Numbered from the stretch's first letter, positions 51,125-62,860 are shown. The stretch is 64,000 nucleotides of DNA from Deinococcus aquiradiocola (GCF_014646915.1 NZ_BMOE01000001.1:214568-278567); one strand, 5' to 3'. Notes: generated by a model not told the origin, from the letters alone. Translations and numbers: made by a program.

Positions 51125-51307
51125 TTATTCGCCGGCGGGCGGGTCGCGGCGCTTGGTGCTGGTGACGCCCGCGAGGATGCCGATGCCGAGCAGGACGACC
51201 GCACCGATGAGGACGTAACTCTGCGGCCAGCCGAAAGTGCTCCCGGCAACGAAGAGAGCAACGATCAGAACGACGATGCCGATCATGTAGATCATAAAGT
51301 TGGACAT
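51125..51307 (-). CDS. Small two-span membrane protein (60 aa)
   Basis: A 60-residue protein with two hydrophobic helices (MIYMIGIVVLIVALFVAG and YVLIGAVVLLGIGILAGV) and a charged C-terminus (STKRRDPPAGE). The strong ribosome site TGGAGGTTCAGC and a dedicated terminator show it is a real expressed gene. Family not recognised; size and layout fit small stress-related membrane proteins. It is divergent from the transglutaminase fusion gene, 205 bases apart. Confidence 0.75.
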   Translation of the reverse strand: MSNFMIYMIGIVVLIVALFVAGSTFGWPQSYVLIGAVVLLGIGILAGVTSTKRRDPPAGE

Positions 51308-51512
51308 GCTGAACCTCCAGTTTCGGGCGGGTGTGGGACGGGAGAGGTGAGCGATGTGCCCACCCGGACAGCGCCTGAGCGGCCCGATGACTGCCCCGAG
51401 TGTACTCATGTGAACCTGACGCGGCCACGGGGAAATACTTGAGCAGACGTTGAGGGCGTCTGCACCTCGCGTGAATGTTCGTGCGGGGCAGCGTGCCTCT
51501 AGAATGACTGTC

Positions 51513-52856
51513 ATGCCGCACCGTCTCGCTCAGCTGCTCACGTCGGACGTGCCGGACCCCGTGCGGGGCGACGCGCCTCTGCTCGTGCCGACCGGCATGG
51601 CGGCGTGGGTGGCGTCGCGCCTGCCGGACGGGCACGCGATGCGGGCCGCGCTGCAGCCACACCGCCTGTCGTTGCTGGCGCGGCAGATGGTGCAGCGCCG
51701 CAACGTGGTGTCGCTGCTGGCGGGGCTGGCGGAGGTGGGCGTGGAGTGCGTGCTGCTGAAGGGCTTCATGCTGGCGGAACTCGCGTACCCGGTGCCGGGC
51801 GCCCGGCCGTACGGGGACGTGGACGTTCTGCTGCACGAGCGGGACCTGCCGCGCCTGCTGGAGGTCGCCGCGAGGCTCGGCTGGCGGGACGACGGGTTCT
51901 CCGGCAATCCGGGCCGCTGGAATCACGAGATCGCTCACCTGTACAGCCCGGACGGGCAGGTGCGGCTGGACGTGCACCGGTACCTGCTGTACTGGGCGGC
52001 CGGCCCGAACCGCCGCCTGCTCGGGCTGACGCGGGCGTTCTGGGCGGCGTCCGTGCCGGTCACGCTGTACGGCGTGCGCGTGCGCCGACCGTCGTGGGAA
52101 GACGCGGCCCTGCATGTCGCGCTCAACCGGGGCTGGACGGGAGACGCGGGCGACACCCGGCCCGCCGATTACGTGGACCTGCAGGTGCTGCTGTCCCTGC
52201 CGGGCGTGACGCGCGGCACGGTCACGGCACGCGCGCGCGCACTCGGGGTGGCGTGGACGTGGCTCGCGTTCCTGGAGGGCTGCGACCCCTACCGCCGCGA
52301 GTACCGGTACGGGGACTCCACCTGGGCGGCACGGGTGCGGCGCGCGGCCCTGCGCGACGGGTCCACGTACCCGTTCATGCTGGCGTTCATGCGGCTGCAC
52401 CCGCGCCTGCTGTGGCGCATGGCGCTCGCCGCGCCGGACGTGCTGGCGGCCGGACTGGCCCTGCGGGCCTCCCGGGTGTCCGTGAAGTCCGGCGCGGGCG
52501 CCCTGCGTGACCCGCGTGAACTGGTGCGCCAGATGGCCCAGGGCACGCCGCCGCCCGCCGCGTCCCTCGACCCGGTGCTCACGCAGGGCATCATGCAGGG
52601 CACGCGCTGGCTCACGAAACTGGTGTATCCGCGCAGTCCGGGCGTGTGCGTGCCGCTGTCGCTCGCCACGTTCCGCGCCCTGCGGCGGCGCGGCTTCCCG
52701 GCCGTGTACGTGAGCGGCGTGCGCCGCACCGAGGACGGCGGCGTGATCGGGCACGCGTGGGTGGAGGGGCCGAACGGGCCGCTCGACGATTACGGCGAAC
52801 CGATGAACCGCTTCGTGTACCGTCCCGTCTTCGAGGAACGCGCAGGCGTTCCCTGA
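51513..52856 (+). CDS. Nucleotidyltransferase family protein fused to lasso-peptide-B2-like transglutaminase domain
   Basis: A 447-residue two-domain protein. The N-terminal half resembles the NTP_transf_5 nucleotidyltransferase group: ECVLLKGFMLAELAYPVPGA with Lys83, then RPYGDVDVLL with Asp102 and Asp104. The last 70 residues resemble the Transglut_core3/lasso peptide B2 cysteine protease: CVPLSLATFRALRRRGFPA (Cys379), GVIGHAWVEG (His414) and PLDDYG (Asp425 or 426), a full Cys-His-Asp triad. ATG 51513 fits a leaderless start after TAGAAT (51500-51505). No RiPP precursor, ATP-dependent cyclase or transporter was found beside it, so its substrate is unknown. Domain calls are by eye. Confidence 0.75.
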   Translation: MPHRLAQLLTSDVPDPVRGDAPLLVPTGMAAWVASRLPDGHAMRAALQPHRLSLLARQMVQRRNVVSLLAGLAEVGVECVLLKGFMLAELAYPVPGARPYGDVDVLLHERDLPRLLEVAARLGWRDDGFSGNPGRWNHEIAHLYSPDGQVRLDVHRYLLYWAAGPNRRLLGLTRAFWAASVPVTLYGVRVRRPSWEDAALHVALNRGWTGDAGDTRPADYVDLQVLLSLPGVTRGTVTARARALGVAWTWLAFLEGCDPYRREYRYGDSTWAARVRRAALRDGSTYPFMLAFMRLHPRLLWRMALAAPDVLAAGLALRASRVSVKSGAGALRDPRELVRQMAQGTPPPAASLDPVLTQGIMQGTRWLTKLVYPRSPGVCVPLSLATFRALRRRGFPAVYVSGVRRTEDGGVIGHAWVEGPNGPLDDYGEPMNRFVYRPVFEERAGVP

Positions 52857-52910
52857 CGGGATGCCGGGGACGGCCGCGCGTGGCCCGGAAATCACCAGGG
52901 CAGTAGAGGA

Positions 52911-52942
52911 GGGGGCGGCGAGTCAATCGGCTCGCCGCCCCC
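52911..52942. terminator. Bidirectional terminator
   Basis: GGGGGCGGCGAG (52911-52922) pairs with CTCGCCGCCCCC (52931-52942), loop of eight, then TTCGTTC. It separates the convergent fusion gene and terC. Confidence 0.75.
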
Positions 52943-52962
52943 TTCGTTCATCTCTGCTGGCG

Positions 52963-53724
52963 TCAGCTCACGCGGTCCGTGCGGTCGTGCAGCTGCACGG
53001 CCTTGCCTCGGCGCAGGCGCAGGTTCAGGAGTTCCACCGCGACAGAGAACGCCATCGCGAAGTACGTGTAGCCTTTCGGGATGTGCAGGCCCAGGCCGTC
53101 CGCGACGAGGTTCACGCCGATCAACAGCAGGAACGCGAGCGCCAGCATCTTCACGGTCGGGTGCCGCGACACGAAACTGCTGATCGGTCCTGCCGCGAAC
53201 AGCATGATGCCCACCGTGACGATCACGGCGCTCACCATGACGCCCAGGTCGTCCGCCATGCCGACGGCCGTGATGACGCTGTCGAGCGAGAAAACGATGT
53301 CGAGCAGCATGATCTGCCCGATCACGGCCGCGAAACTCAGGCTGCGGCCCGGCGTGCCCGCGTGCTCCTCACCGCCTTCGAGCTGCTCGTGCATCTCGGT
53401 CACGGCCTTGTACAGCAGGAACAGGCCGCCCGAGAGCAGGATCAGGTCACGGCCCGAGAAGTCGTGCCCGAACACCGCGAAGAGCGGCGTGGTGAGGCGC
53501 GCGATCCACGCGACCGAGAACAGCAGCAGCACCCGCATGACGAGCGCGCCGAGCAGGCCGACGGTGCGTGCGCGTGCCTGCAGCGCGGGCGGCAGTTTGC
53601 CTGCCAGGATCGAGATGAAGATGACGTTGTCGATGCCGAGCACCACTTCCAGCAGCAGCAGGGTGGCGAAGGCCAGCCAGGCTTCCGGTTGGGACAGCCA
53701 GGCGAAACTGAACGATTCCAGCAC
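52963..53724 (-). CDS. TerC/YkoY family integral membrane protein
   Basis: A 253-residue TerC-like protein with about seven membrane helices. The family's metal-site motifs are present: LLLEVVLGIDNVIFISILAG (residues 22-41) and MLLDIVFSLDSVITAVGM. Relatives are linked to manganese export, metal loading of exoenzymes or tellurite resistance. The start is GTG 53724 behind GAGGAGCCCCC. A leader of about 110 bases separates it from a candidate promoter at 53841-53846, but I cannot match that leader to the manganese riboswitch. Confidence 0.9.
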   Translation of the reverse strand: MLESFSFAWLSQPEAWLAFATLLLLEVVLGIDNVIFISILAGKLPPALQARARTVGLLGALVMRVLLLFSVAWIARLTTPLFAVFGHDFSGRDLILLSGGLFLLYKAVTEMHEQLEGGEEHAGTPGRSLSFAAVIGQIMLLDIVFSLDSVITAVGMADDLGVMVSAVIVTVGIMLFAAGPISSFVSRHPTVKMLALAFLLLIGVNLVADGLGLHIPKGYTYFAMAFSVAVELLNLRLRRGKAVQLHDRTDRVS

Positions 53725-53828
53725 GGGGGCTCCTCGGGGCGCACCGGTCGCTGCCGGGCCACCCTCGCCTCCATGGTGTCGGGAGAAACGATGCGACTTC
53801 TAAGGCCCGAATGAAGGAACTTTATCCA

Positions 53829-53859
53829 GGGTGGGCACGGACTATACCGAAGCCCACCC
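53829..53859 (-). promoter_or_regulatory. Inverted repeat around a -10 box upstream of terC
   Basis: GGGTGGGC (53829-53836) and GCCCACCC (53852-53859) flank 15 bases that contain minus-strand TATAGT (53846-53841). It can be read as an operator overlapping the terC promoter, or as the terminator stem of the carboxyltransferase gene that ends at 53905, since the stem extends with ATCC/GGAT outside. No T-run follows on the minus strand, which favours the operator reading. Confidence 0.4.
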
Positions 53860-53904
53860 CGGATCCAGGGCACAGCAGCCGGTCCTGCCGCCGTCCCGCC
53901 TGGG

Positions 53905-55563
53905 TCAGACCTGGAAGACGCCGAGGCGCAGTGCGTCCTGCTCGGGGTTCTGCGCGCAGGCGTCCAGCGCGCGGATCAGGCGGTCCCGGGTCTCGGCGGG
54001 CGTGACGAGGTCGTCCACCCACAGGCGCGCGGCGGCGTAGCGCGGGTCGAGTTCCGAGTCGTACTTGGCCTTGACCTCGCCGTACAGGCGCTGCAGTTCG
54101 TCGTCGTCCGGTTCGTGCCCGGCGCGTTTCAGGGCCGCGAGCTGAATGTCGAGCAGCGTCTTCGCGGCGGCGTTGCCGCTCATGACGGCGTAGCGGGCGC
54201 TGGGCCACGCGAAGATGAAGCGCGGCGAGAAGGCCTTGCCGTTCATGGCGTAATGCCCGGCCCCGAAACTGCCGCCCGTGATGACGGTCAGGCGCGGCAC
54301 GACGCTGTTGCTGATGGCGTTCACGAGTTTCGCGCCGCGCCGGATGATGCCCTCGTGCTCGCTGTCGCGGCCCACCATAAAGCCCGTCACGTCGCTCAGG
54401 AACACCAGCGGCACGCCCGCCTGGTTCGCTTCCAGCACGAAGCGGGCGGCCTTGTCGGCACTGTCGCCGTAGATGACGCCGCCCACCTCGATGCGGGTGT
54501 TGAGGCCCGGCACGCCGGTCGCCTTGAGTTTCTTGCGGATCACGGTGCGCTGGTTCGCGACGAGCGCGACCGGGTACCCGCCGAGCCGCGCGAAGCCGCA
54601 CACGACCGTCTCGCCGTACTCGGCCTTGAACTCCTGAAAGCTGCTCCCGCCGTCCGGGTCGGCGTCCGTGAGGGCGTGCACGAGGTCGCGCACGTCGTAG
54701 GGGGCGCTGCCGTCCACGCTCACCACGTCCTGCGGCGTTCGGGCGCCCGCGGGGGGCAGGGGGGCGCGGCGCTGCCCTGCAAAGCCCGCCTGCCGTCCAC
54801 GGGCGTACAGGTCCGCGAGTTTGCGCAGGCGGCGCAGGGCGGCCTCGTCGTCCGGTTCGCGGTAATCGACGGTCCCGGCGATGGCGGCGTGCATGCCTGC
54901 CCCGCCGAGTTCCTCGCTGTCCACCACCTGTCCGATCGCGGCGCGCACGAGGGCCGGACCGGCGAGGTACAGGCCGGAGCCTTCCGTCATGACGAGCGTG
55001 TCGGACATGACGGGCAGGTACGCGCCGCCCGCCACGCAGTTGCCCATGATGGCGCTGATCTGCGGGATGCCCGCCGCACTCATGCGCGCGTTGAGGTAGA
55101 AGACGCGGCCGAAGTCGTCCTGGTCTGGGAAGATCTCGTCCTGCATGGGCAGGTACACGCCGGCGGAGTCCACGAGGTACATGACGGGAAGGCGGTTCTC
55201 GAAGGCGATGGTCTGCGCGCGGATGACTTTCTTGGCGGTGATGGGGAAGAAGGCGCCCGCCTTGACGGTCGCGTCGTTCGCGATGATCATCCAGGGACGT
55301 CCGGCGACCGTGCCGATCCCGGTCACGACGCCGCCGCCGGGGCAGCCGCCCGCGTCGGCGTACATGTCCCACCCGGCGAAGGTCATGAGCTCGTCGAAGG
55401 GCGTGCCGGGGTCCACGAGGGCCGCAACGCGTTCGCGGGCGGTGAGGCGGCCCTTGTCGTGCTGGCGTTGGGTGGCCTTGCGGCCGCCTCCGGCGTGGAC
55501 GGCGAGGCGGTCGTGCTGCAGGCGTTCGAGCGCCTCCGGCCAGGCGCTGGTGGTCTTGGTCAT
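53905..55563 (-). CDS. Acyl-CoA carboxylase carboxyltransferase (beta) subunit
   Basis: A 552-residue carboxyltransferase of the propionyl/methylcrotonyl-CoA carboxylase group, which moves CO2 from biotin to an acyl-CoA. The N-terminal crotonase half has KGRLTARERVAALVDPGTPF, VYLVDSAGVYLPMQDEIFP (MYLVDSAGVYLPMQ here) and MGNCVAGGAYLPVMSD. The C-terminal half has FLSDVTGFMVGRDSEHEGIIRRGAKL in parts and GGSFGAGHYAMNGKAFSPRF. The DQDDFGRVFYLNARMSAAGI segment favours methylcrotonyl-CoA carboxylase (leucine catabolism). No biotin carboxylase gene is in the window. Minus-strand TAGACT (55575-55570) six bases before ATG suggests a leaderless mRNA. Confidence 0.9.
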   Translation of the reverse strand: MTKTTSAWPEALERLQHDRLAVHAGGGRKATQRQHDKGRLTARERVAALVDPGTPFDELMTFAGWDMYADAGGCPGGGVVTGIGTVAGRPWMIIANDATVKAGAFFPITAKKVIRAQTIAFENRLPVMYLVDSAGVYLPMQDEIFPDQDDFGRVFYLNARMSAAGIPQISAIMGNCVAGGAYLPVMSDTLVMTEGSGLYLAGPALVRAAIGQVVDSEELGGAGMHAAIAGTVDYREPDDEAALRRLRKLADLYARGRQAGFAGQRRAPLPPAGARTPQDVVSVDGSAPYDVRDLVHALTDADPDGGSSFQEFKAEYGETVVCGFARLGGYPVALVANQRTVIRKKLKATGVPGLNTRIEVGGVIYGDSADKAARFVLEANQAGVPLVFLSDVTGFMVGRDSEHEGIIRRGAKLVNAISNSVVPRLTVITGGSFGAGHYAMNGKAFSPRFIFAWPSARYAVMSGNAAAKTLLDIQLAALKRAGHEPDDDELQRLYGEVKAKYDSELDPRYAAARLWVDDLVTPAETRDRLIRALDACAQNPEQDALRLGVFQV

Positions 55564-55569
55564 GCCTGA

Positions 55570-55599
55570 AGTCTATCAGCGCAGGCTAACGGGCGTTAG
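55570..55599 (-). promoter_or_regulatory. Carboxyltransferase promoter with palindromic operator candidate
   Basis: The perfect palindrome CTAACG-GG-CGTTAG (55586-55599) lies 10 bases upstream of the minus-strand -10 TAGACT (55575-55570), over the -35 position. Palindromes of this kind are bound by TetR-family regulators of acyl-CoA catabolism in related bacteria; which one acts here is not known. Confidence 0.5.
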
Positions 55600-55793
55600 G
55601 CAGGCGCGGGCCGTGCGACCGGACCTCACCCCGCCGTCCGACCTTCCCGGCCTGCCGGACCTGAACAGCCCACTGCTGGCGTCCGGGCTGCCGCGCGGCG
55701 GACCGGGCGCGCCGCACCAGCACGCCGCCCACGCCCCCCACCCCGGCAAGCGGGCACACTTCACGCTGCAGGCCATGCTCTAGACTGCGCGGC

Positions 55794-55892
55794 GTGACCC
55801 GGCCGCGCTGTCCGTCCGGCGCGCGCGCCCACCCCGCCCGCGCGCCCCACCCCTGCCCGCCCGCACTCAAACCCGCACGGGACCGCGCTTGA
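55794..55892 (+). CDS. Candidate 32-aa upstream ORF coupled to the K+ channel gene
   Basis: TAGACT (55781-55786) is followed after seven bases by GTG 55794, opening an ORF of 32 residues rich in Pro, Arg and Ala. Its TGA overlaps the TTG start of the channel (TTGA, 55889-55892). The 325-base stretch 55564-55888 otherwise holds only the two divergent promoters. Confidence 0.35.
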   Translation: MTRPRCPSGARAHPARAPHPCPPALKPARDRA

Positions 55893-56980
55893 CCCGCCCC
55901 GCCCCCGACAGTGTCGCCCGCCAGCCGCTCGGCACGCCCCCCACCTCCGCCACCTCCAACGACCTGAACGCCGACCTCGGCCTCGGCGGCGCCGTCGCCG
56001 ACGACAGCGGCGAACGCTTCCTGAACCGCGACGGGAGCTTCAACGTCCGCCGCCAGAACATCGGCCTGCAGGGCATCAACCTGTACGGCGAACTGCTCAC
56101 CATCTCCTGGAACCGCTTCTTCCTGATGATGGCCCTCGCGTACCTGCTCCTGAACGGCCTGTTCGGCGCGGTGTACGCCATGCTCGGCCCGTCCGCCCTC
56201 AGCGAGATGCCCGCACGCGGCCTCGACCGGTACCTCGCGTGCTTCTTCTTCAGCGTGCAGACCTTCGGCACCATCGGCTTCGGGCACGTGTACCCCAAGA
56301 GCATCGCCGCCGACTTCGTGGTGACGGCCGAAGCCTTCGTCGGCCTGCTCGGAGTGGCCCTCGCCACCGGGATCCTCTTCGCGCGCTTCTCCCGCCCGAA
56401 CCACCGCGTGCTGTTCAGCGAAACGGCCGTCATCGCGCCCTACCAGGGCGGACAGGCCCTGATGTTCCGCGTCATGAACGGCCACCGCACGCAACTCATC
56501 GACCTGAACGCCGAGGTGACCTTCTCGCACTTCGAGGACCGCGAACCCGGCAGCGAGGTCGCCCTGCACCCCGCCACCGGCCCGACCGAACCGGGCCGCG
56601 TGCGGCGCTTCTACCCGCTGCCGCTGGAACGCAGCCGCGTCACGTTCTTCCCGACCACCTGGACGGTCGTGCACCCCATCGTGCAGGGCAGCCCCCTCTG
56701 GAACCAGACGCTCGAAGCGCTGGACCGCGACGACGCCGAGATCCTCGTCGTGCTGCGCGCCACCGACGACGCCTCACAGAGCAGCATTCACGCGCGCAGC
56801 AGCTACAAGGTCAACGAACTCGTCTGGAACGCCCGCTTCCGCCCCATCCACAGCAAGGACGCCGCCGGACACCTGCGGGTGGACGTGGCCCGCCTCAGCC
56901 ACGTCGAACGCCTCGCCGTGCCCGACGCGCCCACGCACGCCGAACAGCAGGAGACGCCCCTCCCAGACGAACCCGTCTGA
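55889..56980 (+). CDS. Inward-rectifier potassium channel (KirBac-like)
   Basis: A 363-residue Kir-type channel. After a polar N-terminus with an amphipathic slide helix (about residues 50-70) come the outer helix (WNRFFLMMALAYLLLNGLFG), pore helix and selectivity filter FGTIGFGHVYP (TIGFG in place of TVGYG or TIGYG), and inner helix (AEAFVGLLGVALATGILFARF). A cytoplasmic immunoglobulin-like gating domain with RVMNGHRTQLIDLNAEV follows. The TTG start is deduced from the family start and the overlap with an upstream ORF. The GFG filter is found in some Kir channels and still conducts K+. Confidence 0.9.
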   Translation: MTRPAPDSVARQPLGTPPTSATSNDLNADLGLGGAVADDSGERFLNRDGSFNVRRQNIGLQGINLYGELLTISWNRFFLMMALAYLLLNGLFGAVYAMLGPSALSEMPARGLDRYLACFFFSVQTFGTIGFGHVYPKSIAADFVVTAEAFVGLLGVALATGILFARFSRPNHRVLFSETAVIAPYQGGQALMFRVMNGHRTQLIDLNAEVTFSHFEDREPGSEVALHPATGPTEPGRVRRFYPLPLERSRVTFFPTTWTVVHPIVQGSPLWNQTLEALDRDDAEILVVLRATDDASQSSIHARSSYKVNELVWNARFRPIHSKDAAGHLRVDVARLSHVERLAVPDAPTHAEQQETPLPDEPV

Positions 56981-57003
56981 CCCGGTCCGGCCCTGATGCC
57001 GCG

Positions 57004-57714
57004 TCAGGGGAGCGCCGCGAGGTATGCGGCCAGGGCGTCCAGCTCATGATCGCTGAGCGGTTTCATCTCCAGGTACATCGCGGTGGAGAGCGGCGTGCCG
57101 GTCGTACCGAGCTTCTGGAACTCGTGCATGACCTCCACCGCGTACTCCGGCGACTGGTGCCGCACCAGCGCGATCCCCACGTCCGCCACGCCCTGCCCGG
57201 CCGCGCCGTGACACACCACGCACGCGATGACGTTCCGTTCCGGCGCGCCGCCCCCGTACAGCTTCGCGCCCTCCGCCACGAGCGCCGCGTCCTGCCCGGC
57301 CCATGCGTCCCCTACCTTCTGCGCGCTGAAGTACGCCACGAGGTCCGCGATGTCCTGATCGCTGAGTTTGCCCGCCACGCGGTTCATGATCTGACTCGGC
57401 CGGATGCCCGCCCGCAGGATCAGCAGCTGCGGCGCGAGGTACGACGCGTGCTGTCCCGCCAGTCTCGGGAATTTCGCCGTCTCGCTCACGCCCGCCGGAC
57501 CGTGACACCCGGTGCAGGTGGCGGACAGCTTCAGGCCGTTCGCGGCGTCGCCTGCCGGAAGTTTCGACGGGTCGAGCGTCGGCACGGCCGTCCCGCCCGG
57601 CGCGGTCCCCTGCGCCAGCACCCCCGTGGGCAGCACCCCCGTGAGCAGCACCCCCACCGTCAGTGCCGCGAACACCCCACCGAACCCCAGGCCCATCCAC
57701 CTCGTGCTGTTCAT
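57004..57714 (-). CDS. Diheme cytochrome c (cytochrome c4-like)
   Basis: A 236-residue exported cytochrome with two class I heme domains: CTGCH (Cys67, Cys70, His71) and CVVCH (Cys165, Cys168, His169). The matching axial methionines are probably in the segments after each domain (QIMNRVAGKLSDQDIADL and YLEMKPLSDHELDALA). An N-terminal hydrophobic segment (LGFGGVFAALTVGVLLTG) acts as signal or anchor. ATG 57714 follows GGGGAGGGGACGC. The role would be electron transfer to a terminal oxidase. It is downstream of dsbB on the same strand. Confidence 0.92.
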   Translation of the reverse strand: MNSTRWMGLGFGGVFAALTVGVLLTGVLPTGVLAQGTAPGGTAVPTLDPSKLPAGDAANGLKLSATCTGCHGPAGVSETAKFPRLAGQHASYLAPQLLILRAGIRPSQIMNRVAGKLSDQDIADLVAYFSAQKVGDAWAGQDAALVAEGAKLYGGGAPERNVIACVVCHGAAGQGVADVGIALVRHQSPEYAVEVMHEFQKLGTTGTPLSTAMYLEMKPLSDHELDALAAYLAALP

Positions 57715-57844
57715 GCGTCCCCTCCCCACCCAACCCGCGCGGAAGCCCTCGCGGCCACGCTTGGCCGCGCCCGATCGACGACGGAGGAGACGTTGTTGCC
57801 CCGATGGTACACCCCAGCGCGGGCCGGACGCCAGCACAGACGAG

Positions 57845-57867
57845 ACCGGCCCGCGCAGGGCGGGCCG
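57845..57867 (-). terminator. Hairpin after dsbB
   Basis: CCGGCCCGC (57845-57853) and GCGGGCCGG (57859-57867) form a nine-base-pair stem with a five-base loop, between dsbB and the cytochrome gene. CGCGGGCCGG further upstream (near 57822) can compete for the same arm. Confidence 0.5.
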
Positions 57868-57893
57868 GGAGGCGGGAGAGGAGAAGGGCCGGG

Positions 57894-58319
57894 TCAGCGG
57901 CGCCAGCTGAGCAGCGCGATCACGAGCGTGAACGCCACCATCGCCAGCACGGGGATCGTGACGACGTTCGACAGACCCGTCAGGCTGTCCCCGAAGACCG
58001 GCCACTTCGCGTCGCAGCCGACCGTCGTCTGCCCCACCCCGCACACCTTCAGGGTGCGGATGACGCCCCAGCCCTCCAGGTTCTGCACGAGCGCCACCAG
58101 CCACCCGATCACGGCGAGCGGCAGGGCGTACACGCGACCCGCGAGGTCCGCGCGGAACGCCGCGACGCCCAGCACGATCACCAGCGGGTACATGCAGATC
58201 CGCTGGAACCAGCACAGCACGCACGGCACGAAGTGACGCACCTCGCTGAAGTACAGGCTGCCCATCGTGGAGACGAGGGCCACGACCCACGCGAGGTACA
58301 GGCGGTTGTCGCGGCTCAC
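57894..58319 (-). CDS. dsbB: Disulfide bond formation protein DsbB
   Basis: A 141-residue DsbB/BdbC-type membrane protein that reoxidises DsbA with quinone. Four membrane helices are visible. The first catalytic pair is PCVLCW (Cys33, Cys36) and the second pair Cys93 and Cys102 lies in [19 protein letters not shown] 58319 begins one base after the dsbA stop, so the genes form an operon; extra residues encoded further upstream overlap dsbA and are not needed. Confidence 0.93.
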   Translation of the reverse strand: MSRDNRLYLAWVVALVSTMGSLYFSEVRHFVPCVLCWFQRICMYPLVIVLGVAAFRADLAGRVYALPLAVIGWLVALVQNLEGWGVIRTLKVCGVGQTTVGCDAKWPVFGDSLTGLSNVVTIPVLAMVAFTLVIALLSWRR

Positions 58320-58320
58320 G

Positions 58321-58980
58321 TTACTGGAGCGCCTTGTCGATGGCCGCACCGACCTTCTCGGCGGAGTAGTCCTGAATCAGCTGGCCGTTCACGAATACGC
58401 TCGGCGTGGCGTTCACGCCCGCCTTGGTCGCCTGGGCGTTGTCGGCGTCCACCTGGGGCTTGGTGCGGTCGTTGTCGAGGCAGTCCTTGAACTTGGCGGC
58501 GTCCAGGCCGTCCACGTAGGTGCCCAGGTCCTCCAGGACGGGCTTGGTGGCCCACTGGGTGTTCTCGTCCTTCTGCGCGCGGAACAGCAGCGTCGCGTAC
58601 TGGTTGTACCCGGCGTCGCCCTTCTGCAGGTACACGCACTCGGCGGCCTCGGCGGCGGTGGTGCTGTCCGGCCCGATGAACGGGAAGTTGATCTTGTACA
58701 GTTTGGCCTTGCCGGTGTCGATGTACTTGCTCTGCAGGGTCGGCATGATGGTCGCCTCGAAGTTCTTGCAGTTCGGGCACTTGAAGTCCTCGAACACCAC
58801 CATCGTCACCTTCGCGCTCGCCTGACCCAGCATCGGCTGGCCGTCCAGGTTGAAGCTCTTGGTGTTGGCGCTCCCGCCGGGCCGCACGGCGAAGACGACG
58901 AGCCCGATGAGCACCACGGCGATCACCGTGCCGATCAGGAGGATGTTCCGGTTGGAGGAGTTGGCGTTCAGGCGAGTCAT
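58321..58980 (-). CDS. DsbA-family thiol:disulfide oxidoreductase
   Basis: A 219-residue membrane-anchored DsbA-like protein (DsbA/BdbD or the thioredoxin_4 group). N-terminal anchor [20 protein letters not shown], then the thioredoxin fold with active site FKCPNC (Cys68, Cys71) and the cis-proline in ATPSVFVNG. It is the substrate-oxidising partner of the DsbB encoded next. Minus-strand TACACT (58992-58987) six bases before ATG suggests a leaderless mRNA. Confidence 0.93.
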   Translation of the reverse strand: MTRLNANSSNRNILLIGTVIAVVLIGLVVFAVRPGGSANTKSFNLDGQPMLGQASAKVTMVVFEDFKCPNCKNFEATIMPTLQSKYIDTGKAKLYKINFPFIGPDSTTAAEAAECVYLQKGDAGYNQYATLLFRAQKDENTQWATKPVLEDLGTYVDGLDAAKFKDCLDNDRTKPQVDADNAQATKAGVNATPSVFVNGQLIQDYSAEKVGAAIDKALQ

Positions 58981-59048
58981 GCAGGCAGTGTAGCCCGCGA
59001 CATGAAGGAAACGGCAGGGGAGAGCGTCCCGGCGTGCGGCAACGGAAA

Positions 59049-59076
59049 CGGCGCCCGGCCTTGAAGGCGGGCGCCG
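59049..59076 (-). terminator. Terminator downstream of the uvrA operon
   Basis: CGGCGCCCG (59049-59057) and CGGGCGCCG (59068-59076) form a stem; on the minus strand TTTCCGTT follows. It closes the transcript of uvrA and the membrane protein gene. Confidence 0.7.
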
Positions 59077-59099
59077 TGAACAGGCGAGGGGACAGGGGT

Positions 59100-59731
59100 T
59101 CAGGCGTCCGGCAGGCCCGCGTCCGGGAGGGGCGGCGCGCTGACCGGGTGCGGCTGTTCCGCCCGGCGGCGCAGATAGATGCCGAGCGCCTGCCGCACGA
59201 AACTGAAGGCCAGGGCCGCCGCGGCCAGCCCCAGGGACGACGCGCGGAACTGCGCGTTCGAGGGCAGGGTGAGCGTCGTGTCGAGCGACGGGCCGAGCCG
59301 TTCCGTGAGCAGGATCGGCAGCGCGAACGCCGCGAACGCGAACGGCAGCACCAGCGGGCCGCCCGCGTGCTTCACGATCAGTCCCGCGATCAGGGCCGCG
59401 CCGACCAGCGGCAGGATCACCAGCCACTGAGCGGGCGGCGCGTGACTGCTGAAGTACGGCAGGACGCCGAGCGCCGTCCCCAGGTACCCGTACCAGCCGC
59501 CCGACTCGTCGGCGAGCAGCGTGAGCAGCACCCACGCGCCCAGCTTGACGGGCCAGTCGCCCGGCTGCCACAGCGTGAACGCCAGGAGCGCCAGCGCCAT
59601 CAACCCCCACGCGAGGCGCAGGAGCGTCAGGTTCCGGTCGCGGATGCGGCGGCGGCGGGCGGGCGTGAGCGGCACGCCCGCCGCCGGGCGCGGCCGTGGC
59701 TCGGCAGGCCTGGGGACCGGGCCGGGCGCGG

Positions 59732-59735
<4 letters not shown>
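59100..59735 (-). CDS. Multi-span membrane protein coupled to uvrA, unknown function
   Basis: A 211-residue protein with about six hydrophobic helices (starting [21 protein letters not shown] and including [17 protein letters not shown] and [19 protein letters not shown]). The N-terminus is Pro/Arg-rich and the C-terminus ends in a polar tail. No family recognised. Its GTG start overlaps the uvrA stop (GTGA), so it is translated after UvrA from the same mRNA. A link to repair is only positional. Confidence 0.65.
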
Positions 59736-62746
<3,011 letters not shown>

Positions 62747-62832
62747 GGTCGTAGCTCCTTCAAGGGAAAGTACCGGTGGGCGTCTTCTGTTGCCTGCAGA
62801 TTTCAGACCCGTGCTTCTTGACTCAACAGGGC

Positions 62833-62860
62833 AGTTTAGCACCCCGGGGCAGGATGGCAA
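62833..62860 (-). promoter_or_regulatory. uvrA promoter
   Basis: Minus strand TTGCCA (62860-62855) and TAAACT (62838-62833) spaced by 16 bases, giving a leader of about 80 bases. The radiation/desiccation palindrome known upstream of DNA-repair genes in Deinococcus was looked for here and not seen. Confidence 0.6.

Noticed and set aside
51308..51512. Lasso peptide precursor upstream of the transglutaminase fusion
   Set aside because: A 19-aa ORF with a ribosome site exists at 51354-51413, but it lacks the leader motif and ring-forming residues of lasso precursors and lies in a divergent promoter region.
53725..53840. yybP-ykoY manganese riboswitch in the terC leader
   Set aside because: The leader length fits, but the conserved loop sequences of the riboswitch could not be found by eye.
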